Shown: positions 34,300 through 47,730 of the stretch, in pieces
Numbering within the stretch: the first letter of the stretch is position 1
Layout: the number at the start of each line of letters is the position of its first letter
From: Rhizomys pruinosus
Taxonomy: Eukaryota > Chordata > Mammalia > Rodentia > Spalacidae
Assembly (NCBI GenBank): GCA_009823505.1
Contig: VZQC01013859.1
Span: forward strand, 2,170,403-2,234,402
Direction of reading: 5' to 3'
Length of the DNA: 64,000 nt
Translations under genes and position numbers: made by a program
The notes under the pieces: model-generated
The model's input: only the letters and a program-made list of their open reading frames with translations
Told to the model about the DNA's origin: nothing
The model's database searches: none

Positions 34300-34525
34300 G
34301 CTGGGGCTGGAGAATGGCCAGCGGTTAAGAGCACCGACTGCTTCTGCAAGGGAAAACCGGGTTCGATCCCCAGCACCACATGGGGGCGATAAAACTGTCT
34401 GTAGCCCAATTCCAGGAGAACTTACCATTCCAGGGGAATCCGAGACCCGCTGCTGACCTCCGTGGCATGCATGACATGGGTGCAACAGACCTACATTCAA
34501 ACAGTACATTCATTACACATGAATA
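34300..34525 (+). repeat. B2-like SINE copy with many indels
   Basis: Plus strand, 17-bp duplication form, but missing single bases at many places compared with the other copies (gagaatggccagcgg, caccacatgggggcg, ctgcttctgcaaggg). The errors look like unpolished long-read sequence rather than ageing. Confidence 0.85.
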
Positions 34526-34880
34526 AATAAAATAAAATAATTACATAATAAAACATCAGCAACATAGACACTTAATATACTAAAATATATTTTGGTATTT
34601 GCTTTATTTTAGGAGTGGAATGACCTACATAGTGGTAACACAGCCATATCATGCATGCCTTACAAGAGGGCACTGATCCCTTTAGAATGGGAGGTTACGT
34701 GGATACTAGATTTGTGTAGTCCTGTAATATGTCTCTAGCTCGCGTTGTAGAAACTTCAACCTTGCAGGTCCTCTCAGAGCGGCCCCCACTCACTTAACCA
34801 ACCAATCAGCAACGCGGATGGACCATGAGCCCATGCCATCTCAATCTCACCAGCTGTAACCATACAGGTCTAGAAAAACA
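34526..34880. other. Unassigned stretch between SINE and L1
   Basis: It contains gtcctctcagagcggccccc and aaccaatcagcaacgcgg, which are GC-richer than the surroundings. I see no open frame or known repeat. It lies inside the indel-rich region. Confidence 0.4.
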
Positions 34881-37800
34881 ATATGGTTTTAACCTACAGG
34901 GTCAGCGATTTGTGTATGGGACACACGAAGGCAGTCCTAAAAGGAAAGTTTACAGCACTAAGTATGTACATTAAAAAAAAACAAAAACCCTGGGGAAATC
35001 ACATGTTAATAACTTAATGATGCACCTTTAACCCTGGGAAAACCAAGAACGAAAACACCTAAAAAGGGTAGATAGGAAGAGATAATTAAAATCAGGGCTG
35101 AAATTAATGAAATAGAAAAAATTTACAAGGAATAAATGAAACAAAGTTGGTTACGATTACAAAGATTGCAACCAAGAAGTGGCAAAACCTAAAAAATAAA
35201 AAAGAGAAGACAAAATTAATACAAAGCAGTCCTAGCGGAAAGTTTCTAGGCTCTCAGTGCCCTACATCAACACCCCAGCCAGCGCCAACCCGTGACTACT
35301 CTAACTCACCTCCCAGCATAAAACGTACTTGCGAGCACACCACACCTGAACCCTCCACGCAGACGCCACGCCAGCCCTAACCACCCCTCCAATAGCGCTC
35401 AATGAAAGAAAAAAGAAAACCATACAAAAAATCAATGAATCCAAAAGCTGGTTCTTGAGAGATAAACAGATAGACAGACCTCTAGCCCAGTTAACCAAAA
35501 GAAAGAAGGAACACACTAAAATCAATAAATCTGTGATGAAAAGGAAATATCACAACAGATAGAGAAACAGATCCAGCAATCATACGGAAATACTTAAAAA
35601 CCTATACTCTCTACCAAGTTTGAATGAAACCTAGAAAAATGGATGAATATCTGAAATCTTGGGAATCACCAAAGCTCAAACCAAGAAGAGATCGACAGCA
35701 AAAAACAGACAATAATATGTGAAGAAAATTGAAGATGTAATAGAAGCAGCCCCCCAACCAAAAAATGCCCAGGCCCAATGGTTTCACAGCCAGATCTATA
35801 TATTTCAAAAGAACTTCAACCATTAATATAAGTTGTTCGAAGGATCACACATGGAGGGAGTTACCTCTACCCCGATCCTTCTATGAGCCAGCTCTCTAAT
35901 AACAAACCAGGCAATGCACACTCAAAAGGAGAACTATAGACCATCTCCCTAATAACACAAAGATGCAAGCCCATTCTAAACTAGGATACTGGCAAATCGC
36001 ATACAGACCCACATCAAGAAATCATCACCATGACCAAGTTGGATTCAACGAGATGCAGGGATGGTTCAACAATGACAAAATCAAAATAAAATCATCAAGC
36101 ATATAAACGGACTGAAAGACAAAAACCCACCATCATCTCAATTGAACGGAAAAAAGCTTTTGACAAATCCACACCATTCATTGTTAAAAGTCCTAGAAGG
36201 AATTGGATTGGAGGGATCATACCTAATGTAGTCAAAGCCAATACAGAAACCCACAAGCCAATTATCATCCTAAATGGGAAACGAAAGAAGCATTCCCCTA
36301 AGGGTCAGGTACTTGTCAAGGTTGGTGCCCCTGTCAGCCACTCACTTTTCAACATAGTGCTATCCCAGGCTAGCGGCAATAAGGCAAGAAAAGGAAATTA
36401 AAGAGAGTTCTAATAGGAAAAGAGGAAGTCAAAGCTATCCCTTTTTTGCTGATGATATGATTTGCTACTTAAGGGGATGCTAAGAACTCCACAGTAAACT
36501 CCTAGAAACGATGATTAGGAGTTTCAGTAAGGTGGCAGGATAAAAATAAACCTAGAAAAATCAGTAGCCTTTCTCACTACACCAACATAGCAGCTGTAAG
36601 AAGGAATAAAGGAGAACCTCCCACTCACAATAGCCTCAAAAACAATAAAATACTTAGGAACAAACCTAACCAAAGATACAAAGGACATCTACAACAAAAT
36701 TTGTAAACCTCTGAATGGAAGATTGAAGAGACATCAGGAATAGGACGAAACCTCCCATGCTCTATGGATTGGGAAAATAAATATAGAAAAAATGTCCATT
36801 CTACCTAAAACTTGTATACAGATGTAATGCAATCCAAATCAAAATTCCCAAGACTCTTCACATTGGAAAAAAGATCCTCAATTTCAGTTTGGAAAAACAA
36901 AACCCGAATTGCAAAGAACAACTCTGGGTGAAAAGAGCAATACAGGGCGGGGATCGTATAACCAGACTCAAACTAAACTACAAGGGCTATAGTCATAAAA
37001 CAGCTTGGTACTGCGGACAAAAACAGACCAGTTGACAATGGAACAATGAAGATCCAACCTGAGCACATACAAATTTCAGCCATCTCATATTTGATAAGAG
37101 CCAAGAAGAACACATCAGAGGAAGCAGATCTTCAACAAGTGGTTGGGCAAACTGGATCACCACCCTGTAGAAGAAAAATTGAAATTAAACCCCTACCTCT
37201 CACCCGTGTCAAAAATCAATTCCAAGGATCAAAAGAACCTCAACGTGAAATCCAAACTCTGGAGGTGATAAAGAGAAATTGGCAGCAACTACAAGAACGT
37301 AGGGTAGTAAAAGACTTCTTAAATCAGACAGCAGCTGCACAAGAAATAAGGTCGTCAATTGACAATGGGACCTCATTAAACTCAAAAGCTTCTGTACATC
37401 AAAGGAAAACAATAAAGGAAGTGAGATAAAACCCACAGAATGGAGGAAATCCTTCAACAAGCATACATCTGACAAAGCATTAAATCGCGAGTTACAAGCT
37501 ACTCAAAAGAAACAAGAAGAAAGAAACAAATGAATCACTCCAAAAGATGGAGCAGTAGAACTGAAAGAGAATTCACGAGGAGGAATTAGAGATGGCTGAG
37601 AAACACCTTAAAGGTGTTTCACATCATTAATAATAAGGAAATGCAAATTAAAACACTTAAGATACCACCTTATCCAGTAAACTGCCTGATTCAAAAAAAA
37701 GATGAATGGCCAAGTCTGGAGAGGGTGTGGGAGAAGGGAGAACACTCATCCATTGCTGGTGGGAATGTAAATTTGTGCAGCCCTATGAAAAACAGTGTGG

Positions 37801-38160
37801 AAAACCCTAGAAACGCAAAATGACCTGCCATTTGACCCTAGTTCCAGTACACTTTGGTATATACCCACAGAACTCATATTACTGCAGAGATACATGACAG
37901 CTACTATTTTATTGCAGCTCTGTTCACAATAGAAAAAACTGAATCAACCAAATAGCCCTCAACTGACGAGTGGAAAGAAATGTGTACATGTACACAATGG
38001 AATCTATGTGCACAGTTAAAGAAAGACAACATCATGAACTTTGCAGGTAAATGTGATGAGCTTGAAGGACATCATGTTAATGAAGTAACACAGTCCCAGA
38101 AAAAACAAACGGGACAAATGGTATCGTCTCTCATATGTGGACGCTAGACCAAATTAACCC
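34880..38160 (+). mobile_element. L1 copy A, ORF2 with pervasive indels
   Basis: Plus-strand ORF2 from just before the reverse transcriptase domain (gtcctaaaaggaaagtttac) through the RT fingers (near 35400-35800), the FADD region (near 36430-36480) and the C-terminal end (37700-38100). It is aligned base for base with copy B at 44990-47730, but each copy lacks or gains single bases in dozens of places while few aligned bases are substituted. No long frame survives. Confidence 0.85.
35226..35405 (+). other. C-rich insert within L1 copy A
   Basis: Between two recognisable L1 pieces lies about 180 bases that open with agcagtcctagcggaaagtt, a second version of the L1 text at about 34934, then become C-rich (accccagccagcgccaaccc). 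Copy B has no such insert at the matching place (about 44990). The origin is unknown; a chimeric or low-quality read is likely. Confidence 0.6.
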
Positions 38161-39720
38161 ATGTTATAAATATTTTCTTCGGAGGAGGTATGCCATATTA
38201 AAAGAACAAAGCAACAGAGAAAATTGGCATCAATGGCTACTGAAATGGTGAATCTTGGGAGGGTGGGAAGTGAGTGGGAGAGTGACACGGGTTATATCGA
38301 TTGTGCATGTTTATGGACATGAGTTCAGACAAGTATCCAGTTGTGCCCAGGGACTCTGTCTACAGATACATGTTTTTAGCCTTAGTAAAAGTAATATGTG
38401 CATAATTGGATAACATTTGGTTTGAAGGCTGATAAAACCGGTAATGCATCTGAGTCTAGTTAATGGATGATATAATTGCAGTTGTCCACATTAGCTTTAA
38501 CTGAAGATCTGTATAACAATCTACTTTGGGATTGGTATAAACAGATGTTTCTCTCAATAATTTGCTGTCATATAGTATCACCTATGGAGCAATCGTCACT
38601 TCCATATAGGATGATTTAAAACTGAAAAATGAAACTTTGCTGTTCCCTCCAAGTAATCACAGACAGTAACCAAAACACATGGGTGAACTTATGAAACTTG
38701 GCCTTGAATCCACTTGGGTAATGTATAACAACTGCTTTTTTGAGACTCATGGGTCAAAAATAAAAAACCTTAAATGAAAAAAGGGGGATATAGAAGATGA
38801 TTAAACCTTTTGTCAAAAAAACCTTGCAACCCAAATCTTAAACACTAACTATGGGAAAGGATTTAGGTAGTTCCAATCAGCAGAGTTATCACAACTTAAT
38901 GGCTGAGAAAGAAAAATGCAGCTTTGCATGCAGTAGGAAGTACCAGAAAGTGCCGAGCTAGAAGGATTGACTCCTCTGGGCATTGAAGGGAAGAAATCTC
39001 AGATTGCTGCAGACAGTCGGGCCCCTCTGTGATCCTACAATAACAACTATTTTTAATGATTCCAATGAAGCTACCTTCAGGTGTCGCATAAGGTTTTAAT
39101 ACAGAGAGCTTTTCTTAACTCCCCCCCATAGAATAGGAGAAAATAAGATGAGATGAGGATCGTTCTCCAGCTTTAGATGGAGCCAGCTGTATAGAGTGTA
39201 TTCTCTTGTAAAATCAGTAAATAACTGCCTTCTTTAATTGACGAATGGACATAGAAAACTGAAAGGATTATTCCATATTCAGAACCAAAATATAAGGTGT
39301 AAAGTCTCCTTAAGCACTTGCTTAAACAAAATATATTAATAGGATAAATCTTTGACATCACAGATGGGTTTATTCTGCCAAGGAATGTTGGCCAGGGATC
39401 CAAGCCCCACAAATGGTAAAGTCCTTGCCTCCAAACGGGTATCTGCAGAAGAGAGGCGATAAGTGCCCTTCTGTTGAGACCTGATAGTAATACATGGGAA
39501 AGATGTATGTGAGACCGCACCTTGGCAAGTATACAGATGGTCTTGGATGCCAGAGAGTTTTACCAAAGTACCAAAAAGCAAATAAAGCAAATATAGGTCC
39601 CTTGGAGTCAGCAAGACTCACTCCGTAGCACCAGCTACACCTCATCTGCCTGGAAATACTGTGCAGCAGTGGCAGCCATATGTCTGTATATCCCAATTCT
39701 AATCTGGCTATTAGCTCTCA
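38160..39720 (+). repeat. Repeat X, copy A (linked to L1 copy A)
   Basis: About 1.56 kb following the L1 ORF2 end, matching 47730-49256 in the same order with indel-type differences. It contains ggatccaagccccacaaatg near 39397 and ggcagccatatgtctgtata near 39670. Minus-strand frames of 90-115 codons (39173-39696) overlap in different phases, with recurring pieces such as LYHLWGLDPWPTFLG. I do not recognise them. Match with copy B stops at about 39720, where the inverted RMER-like arm begins. Confidence 0.6.
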
Positions 39721-42700
39721 GAGAGATAGCAGGAAGGTAGAGGGAGAGAACTTGGAATAGGGCAGGTCTATAAATCTGAAGATTCTAAGACCTTCCAAAA
39801 ACAGCCCCTCTCACTGACCAAATCTTCTAATATTGGAGAATATTTGGAAGCACTTATTTAAACTACCACATTTCCCTATAAGCTTATGACCATAATATAA
39901 TGAAAAACACATTTGGTCCAACTTCAAAAGTCCCTTAGATAGCAGAACACTGGTCAAAAGTCCACAATACCAAACTCTTTTAGAGGTCTAGAGACTCAAA
40001 GGCAATTGTTTAAACCCCCTGAAAAAAATAAAGAACCAATTGCTAAGTCCAACATAAAATAATAAAATTTCTAAATACAAATTTCCACTCCAGGAAGGAA
40101 TTTGGGCCACAGAGGGAAATAATAGACCAAAAGGAAGAGAGAACCCCAGCATAACAAACTCCAAATTCTGTAGCTCCATATCTGATGTCTGGGACGTTTC
40201 ATCAAAAGGACTTACTCGTGTTCTCTACTTTGCGGCTGTAATAATCAACGAACTCTCAGGCTGGTCTACTCACCCTACTACATAGCTCTCCTGGCAGATG
40301 GTTTTAATGGCTCTGACAAGTCACTACTCTTGGGATCTCCAGTTGCCAATCAGACTTGACCTCACAGTTTGCACCAGGGCTCTCCCAGGGCCTCTTGGCT
40401 GGCCCATGAAAAAAGAACTTATGGCTCCCTCAGTTTTACATCTTCCATCCCGAGAAACCAGTACTGCAAGAATGAATTGCCAAGTTGAGGCTGTCGTTTG
40501 GGGAGGAACTTGAAAGGGTCAACCTCTGGATCTCATTTGCAGATTTTCTGGAACAGAAAACTCCCTAAGGCCTTTTCCTTTCAAAAGTTGGGAGCTTAAC
40601 AAGGTAGGGCCTTGCTTTAATAAGGTTACTCTTTTCCTTGGTCAAGTGAAATCTGGATAACACCTACTCCTTTATTGGCTCGTACCTTATCAAGAGAGCC
40701 TCTTCTCCAAGAAATAATGGCTCCAGCATTATTAGTGCTCTTTTTTCTCTCCAAATTGAGCATTTGTATTTCTTTCTGTGCCACTTTTTCTTTTCATTAT
40801 AGAATCAGCATAATAGTCAGTATTAATAACCACTCAATGATATCAGTATGTTAGGCTGGATTTCCTCAGCCCAGTTTTTATTACTTTTTTAATTTAGCCT
40901 CAGACAACTTTTTTAGGCCTTGAGCAAACAGCAGTCAGACTCTTTGCTAAAATGTCCCAGTTTTTGTTGAAGTCCTTGTTTCCATTCTCTCTCTGGAACA
41001 TCTTGAGCCAGGCCTCACAGAAAAGACCATTAAATTCTGCTACAAGCAATTCACATTCCAACCTACTCTAGTCCGAACTTCCAAAGTCGTTCAACATTCC
41101 TCCAAAAACTAACATGATGAGATTCTTCACAGCAACAAAGCCCACTCTCTGGTACCAAACGTTCTGTATTGGTTCATATCTCTGTATGCTGTGTTTAAAA
41201 ACCTGACCAGAGTCCACTTATAGAAGAGTTTGTTGAGAACCAGTCCCAAGAGAGATAAGTCCATCATAGGGATTGAGGGTCCAGTCATGGCAGAGGACGA
41301 AATGCCAGAGCAGAAAGCTAGAGCTCACTATCTTCAGCTGAGGCACAGGAAGTAAGAGAGAGAAACTAGAATGAGGCCCAGGTTACGAATTCTCAAAGCT
41401 TCCCCCAGTGACATGCTTCCTTCAGCAGATTCACACTTCCTGAAAACCTCCCAAAACAGCACTCCCAACCGAGGACAATGTGTTCAAAGAGAAGGCCAAA
41501 GATGTACACATGTTAGCAACCCAGCTTAAGGTGTGGTCCCACCTCCACCCCATTGACCCTTCATGTCTGTGCTTCTCTCATCCTGTAAGGTAGTCTTACA
41601 AGTTTTTAGAATTGTGTGAAATCTTTTTCCAGAAAACAAGGGGCCTCTCTGGATCATAATATTTTTCTTCTCCCAGCATGACATTCTTGGGGAAAATTCT
41701 TTGGGATTCATTGTTTTCAATAGTTTGGTAGTTTGAGACACAAAGTATCTCTTTAGAATATCTTCATTCTGACCAGGCAATTACAGTATGCCACTTTGTG
41801 TTTTAACACCTCAATCTTGAGGTAGATGATGTGGGTCTGAAGTCCATTTGGCTTGTCCTGTAGTTAATGTCCTCAAAAATCTTCAGGTTCCTTTGTGAGA
41901 AGCTGTACTCCAAAGGTCCAGTTTTCTCCATAATCCCAAAGTCTTTTTCTACTTCAAACCAAGTAAATGTAAATGTAGCTTGACACTGGATGAAGTAGAA
42001 ATATAGGAAAATGATCCCTGGAGTAAAATACCACAGTAGCTACGAAACCTTCCCATCTCTCTTTCTCTCCATTTGCTATGATCAGCTAATTGCCCTAGTG
42101 GCAGATACTCCAAAAATGTGTCTTTTGTTTGGATTTTTTTTGTTTTTTTGGGTTTTTTATTCTCCTCACAGTTACCAATTTGTTATTGAACTTGAGAGTC
42201 ACAGTCTGTGCCCCAAACCAAGTTCCATCACTCATCCTCAAGCCACTTGAATCAAATTCATAGTCGAAAATAGAAAAGGAGATTTATTCAGTTGGGCCTT
42301 GTGGGAGAAGCACACAAACAAATCTGTTGTAAACTCCTCCAGAGTCCATTTTTCCTGCTTATTTTTTTGGGGGGGGGGGTATTTTTTTGCTTTTTGTTTT
42401 TTTTGCAAATTTCGATATCTCTTTTATTCCTATTAGCATACCCCGTCATCCCTCATCTCCCATCTCTCCACCGTCTCCGCTTTCTACCTTACCAGTCCCC
42501 CCCCAATTCGTGTTTTATTTATTATTTTTTTTTTTATATTTCCTCATATCGTAGATCTTGTTATATTCCATGTGTATGATCATGTGTGTGTAGTGGTGGT
42601 TGGTGTTCAACTATGCCTCACAGAGTCAATTTGGTATCCTCAAATGTCTTTGGTGTGGGGTTTACCACTAGAGTCTGGTTAGCCTGACCAAGTCATTCCC

Positions 42701-43666
42701 TTAAAAAAGCTTGACTCCTCCCTTTCCCAGCAAGCATCCCCAGGTTTCCACAGTAGTTCTTCAAATAGGGGGGGGTTCTTAAATACCCACTATCCCCACA
42801 CTTATGCTGGGATTTTAGTCTGGACGTTGAGATCTATTGGGCTGTGACATAACACCACCGATTGCGTGAGTTCCTATGAGTAACTGACCAACTCTGTTTC
42901 CTTGATGGGTCATTCACTACCTCTGGCTTTCACAATCTTTCTGCCACCCTCTTTCAATGATCCCATAGCCTTTGAGGAGAAGTGAAGGTGTTCCTGATTA
43001 GGCTAATCACTCTGAGCAGTATACTTGGTCATTTTGATGTTGCAGTTGTGGTTGATATGAATCTCATAGCATAAGGAACTGCTTCTGTGATCTGACAGAT
43101 GTTTAATCTATGGTATAACAGAAGTCATTAGGAGTCCTTAAACTATGAGATCTGTTTTGCAGATAATAATATGACTTCTCACCCTATAGCCATGTAGCCC
43201 ATCTAGCCTCAAGTACCTAGGCCTGATATAAATGTCCATGATGATTTCTGTGTTATGAACAGCCTTAAGATGATTGGTTTCTCCATAATATTGTCACTAT
43301 TGTACCTTGTGGGCATTCCTTGCCAGGTCAGTTGCTGTAGCACAAGATTCACAGCTGAGTAGGTTAGTGATTTCCTCTTCCAGTACTATGGAAATCCGCA
43401 GCCAGTAGAGATGAAGCTCAGAAGTCAGTATCAGTTTGATTCTTTCTCTCCTTTTTTCACAATTCATGTATGTAGAAGTTTTCAGCAGTAGGGTGCTTAT
43501 CTGTGAGTTCTTGTGGGTACACAAAGGCAAGGGCAATTGACCATTATTGTTTGAGGATCAATGGGAACCTCTGGTAACCACCTTCAAAATAGGGAGTTCA
43601 TTCTTGTCACTGGGGTTTTACTTTGCTAGCCTAAGTCTAGTAGGAGCGCTGTGCCCCTGTTCTAGG
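39700..43666 (-). mobile_element. RMER-like 4 kb repeat, inverted arm
   Basis: The minus strand of this interval matches the plus strand of 51956-55745 over its whole length, with a mixture of substitutions and indels. Shared anchors: cacagcgctcctactagac (43666 end), gagaagaaaaatattatgatc (about 41660), atgaagggtcaatgggg (about 41560), atggctccctcagttttac (about 40430) and caaatgtgtttttcattata (about 39900). Relative to the other arm it has an extra A-rich segment of roughly 30 bases near 42140. Confidence 0.85.
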
Positions 43667-43797
43667 AATATAAACGGGTAATATGGAAATTGGTACTTAT
43701 GACGTAGTAGCATATAAATTTTAAGGAGGTGCCTTTTAAATAAGAGAAGTGGTGTAAAAAGGGGGGGAAGAGGAAAGGGGGGGGGGAAAGGTGTGGG

Positions 43798-43798
43798 N
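43798..43798. other. Ambiguous base (N) at a block junction
   Basis: A single N follows G-rich low-quality text (43761-43797) exactly where the RMER-like arm ends and L1 copy B begins. Confidence 0.95.
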
Positions 43799-46700
43799 TA
43801 CATGTCCGGGAAACCAACTCTCCAGAAATGCTTGAAGCAATTCAAAGGGCAGAAGAAGAGGGAGCAACATCTCTCACACTAGAGAAAAGAAACTCCAAAA
43901 AATAACATAGTGAGCAGAATCAAGACTAAAAGTCCAAATGGATAATAAGTGAAGGAACAAAATCCATCTTTCATATAGTAACCTTAAATATTAATGGGCT
44001 GAAACTCCCCAATCAAGGCCAAGACTGGGAAATGGATTAGGAAACAAAATCCATCTATATGCTGTCTACAAAGAAACCCATCTCAATTTTCAAGGAAGGC
44101 ACCAACTAAGGTGAAGGTGAAGAAAGTATTCCAAGCAAATGGGTACAAAAAAGCACGGTGCTATCCTATATAATCAACAAAATAGACTTCAAAGCAAAAA
44201 GATATCAAAAGAGACAAAGAGGGCCATTATCATCCTATTAAAGGAACAATCTGATGAAAGTCTGCACAACAATAAATATATATGCACCAAACAATGGTGC
44301 AACACAACTTTTAAAAGACAAATTTCAGGATCTCAAGGCCAGATTAACCCAGCACACTTAAATAGCTAGGGACTTTTTCAATACCCACCTTAAGTCCTTT
44401 AGACAGATCACAGGACAAAGGATAAAAGAGAGACATCTAACAATCGATCACAATACACCAAGATGGAACCTCACAACATTACGAATATTACACACCCAAA
44501 TCACCAGAGAAAACACTTTCTATCACACCCTCATGGAAAATTCTCCAAATTAGACCATATCGGGACACAGGGAAAAACTCAACAATACTATAAAAGGTTG
44601 AAAATATCCATGCATGTATCAGACCACAGTGCAATAAAACTCGTAACAACACCAAATCACAGCCAGAAAACCCTACAACCTACAGGAACACATGGAGACC
44701 AAACAAACTCTCCGAATAATGATGTGGGTCAAGGAAGAAATGAAAAAAGAAATAAAAACTCCCTGGAAACTGAAATGACAATGATAAACCACGCTCAGCA
44801 AAATCTCTATGGGACCACTAAAGCATCCTAGAGGAAGTTTATAGCTTAAAGTGCCCACATTAAAAAACAGAAGGCACAATGTGAACAATAACACTCACAG
44901 CTAAAAGACTTGAGAGACAAACAACAAATGAACACTAAGCGGAGCAGACTAAGAAAATAACAAAAATCAAGAGCAGAGAATCAATAAATAGAAAACAAAG
45001 AAAACCATACAAAAAAAATCAATGAATCCAAAAGCTGGTTCTTGAGAAATAAAAGATAGACAGACCTCTAGCCCAGTTAACCAAAAGAAAGAAGGAACAA
45101 CACCAAAATCAATAGAATCTGTGATGAAAAGGAAATATCACAACAGATCATGGAAGAAGATCCAGACAATCATAGGGATAATACTTAAAAACCTATTACT
45201 CTCTACCAAGTTTGAATAACCTAGAAAAATGGATGAATATCTGAAATTTGGGAATCACCAAAGCTCAAACCAAGAAGAGATCGACAGCATAAACAGACAA
45301 TAATATGTGAAGAAATTGAAGAAATGTAATAGAGCAGCCTCCCAACCAAAAAATGCCCAGGCCAGATGGTTTCACAGCAGAATTCTATAAAATATTTCAA
45401 AAGACTTAAACCATTAATATTAACGTGTTTCGAAGGATACAACATGGAGGAGTTCTCTCCCAGATTCCTTCTATGAAGCCAGCATACTCTAATAACAAAC
45501 CAGGCAAAGATGCAACTAAAAGGAGAACTATAGACCATCTCCCTAATACAACAAACGATGCCAAAATTCTAAATAGTGTACTGGCAAATCGATACAGACC
45601 ACATCAAGAACATCATCCACCATGACCAAGTTGGATTCATACCAGAGATGCAGGGATGGTTCAACAATGAAATCAAAAAATATCATCAAGCATATAACGG
45701 ACTGAAAGACAAAAACCACACCATCATCTCAATTGATGCGGGAAAGCCTTTGACAAATCCAAAGCAGCCTTCATGTTTAAAGTCCTAGAAGGAATTGGAT
45801 TGGAGGGATCATACCTAATGTATCAAACCATATACAGAAACCCAAACAGACATCATCCTAAATGGGAAACGACAAAGCATTCCCCTAAGGTGTCGGTACT
45901 TGTCAAGGTGGCTGTCCCCTGTCCACCACTCCTTTCAACATAGTGCTGGAATCCCTTGCTAGGGCAATAAGGCAAGAAAAGGAAATTAAAGGAGTTCTAA
46001 TAGGAAAAGAGGAAGTCAAAGCTATCCCTTTTTTGCTGATGATATGATTCTACTTAAGGGATGCTAAGAACTCCAACAGGAAACTCCTAGAAACATGTTA
46101 GGAGTTCAGTAAGTGGCAGGATAAAAATAAACCCTAGAAAAATCAGTAGCCTTTCTCTACACCAACAGAGGCAGCTGTAAGAAGGAATAATAAGGAGAAC
46201 CTTCCCACTCACAATAGCCTCAGAAAACAATAAAATACTTAGAACAAACCTAACCAAAGATTACAAAGGACATGCTACAACAAAAATTGTAAACCTCTGA
46301 ATGAAGAAGATTGAAGATAAGACATCAGGAGATATGGACGAAACCTCCCATGCTCTATGGATTGGGAAAATAAATATAGTAAAAAATGTCCATTCTACCT
46401 AAACTTGTATACAGATGTACATGCAATCCCAATCAAAAATCCCTAAGAATTCTTCACAGGAAGATCCTCAATTTCAGTTTTGAAAAACAAAAGACCCTCG
46501 AAACCAAACCAACTCTGGGTGAAAGAGCAATACAGGGGGGATCGCTATACCAGACTCAAACTATAACTACAGGGCTATAGTCATAAAACAGCTTGGTACT
46601 GCACAAAAACAGACCAGTTGACAATGAACAAAAGTGAAGATCCAACTCTGAGCACATACAAATTTCAGCCATCTCATATTTGATAAGAGCCAAAAAACAC

Positions 46701-47730
46701 TATTGAGGAAGACAGAATCTTCAACAAGTGGTGTGGCAAAACTGGATCACCAGCCTGTAGAAGATGAAAATTAACACCCCACCTTCACCCTGTGTAAAAA
46801 TCAATTCCAAGGATCAAAGAACCTCAACGTGAAAATCCAAACTCTGAGAGGTGATAAAGAAAATGCAGCAGACTACAAGACGTAGGGTAGTAAAAGACTT
46901 CTTAAATCAGACAGTGGCTGCACAAAAATAAGGTCGTCAATTGACAATGGACCTCATTAAACTCAAAAGCTTCTGTACATCAAAGGAAAGCAATAAAGGA
47001 AGTGAGAAAACCCACGAATGGAGGAAAAACCTTCACACAAGATACATCTGACAAAGCATTAATCTTCCAGAATACAAGCTACTCAAAAGAAACAAGAAGA
47101 AAGAAACAAATGAATCACTCCAAAAGATGGAGCAAAGACTGAACAGAGAATCTCACAGAGGAGAATTAGAGATGGCTGAGAAACACCTTAAAGTGTTCAC
47201 ATCATAATTAATTAAGGAAATGCAAATTAAAACCACTTAAGATAACCATCCTTACTCCATAGACTGCCTAGATCAAGAAAAAAAAGAATGCCAAGTACTG
47301 GAGAGGGTGTGAGGAGAAGGGAACACTCATCCATTGCTGTGGGAATGAAATCTTTGGACAGCCACTATGCAAAACAGTGTGGAAAAACCCTATAGAAACT
47401 GCAAAATGACCTGCCATTTGACCAGTTTCATACCTTTGGTATATACCCACAGAACTCATTTACTGCAGAGATACATGACAGCTACATTTATTGCCGCTCT
47501 GTTCACATAGCAAAAACTGAATGCCAACCAAATGCCCCTCAATGACGAGTGGAAAGAGAAATGTGGTACATGTACACACATGAATTCTATCATGCACAGT
47601 AAAGAAAGACAACATCATGACTTTGCAGGTAAATGTTGATGAGCTTGAAGACATCATGTTAATGAAGTAAACACAGTCCCAGAAAAAACAAACGTGGACA
47701 AATGGTATCTCATCATCATATGTGGACGCT
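43799..47730 (+). mobile_element. L1 copy B, ORF1 end to ORF2 end, with pervasive indels
   Basis: It starts in the ORF1/ORF2 junction (acatgtccgggaaaccaac), passes the ORF2 N-terminal endonuclease (cttaaatattaatgggctga near 43985), the RT domain (45000-46100, FADD region near 46030) and the ORF2 C-terminal end (47300-47720). It matches copy A from about 44990 on. The frame is broken every few dozen codons by single-base gaps. Confidence 0.87.

Noticed and set aside
39173..39696. Overlapping minus-strand frames of 92-115 codons
   Set aside because: They lie in indel-rich repeat X, overlap in different phases and share peptides with 48866-49105 on the second copy; not a host gene. Kept only as part of the repeat X description.
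42292..42579. 95-codon frame and the neighbouring 79-codon frame at 42011
   Set aside because: They run through homopolymers and GT-rich text in the noisy inverted arm; antisense to the RMER-like repeat and clearly frame-disturbed.
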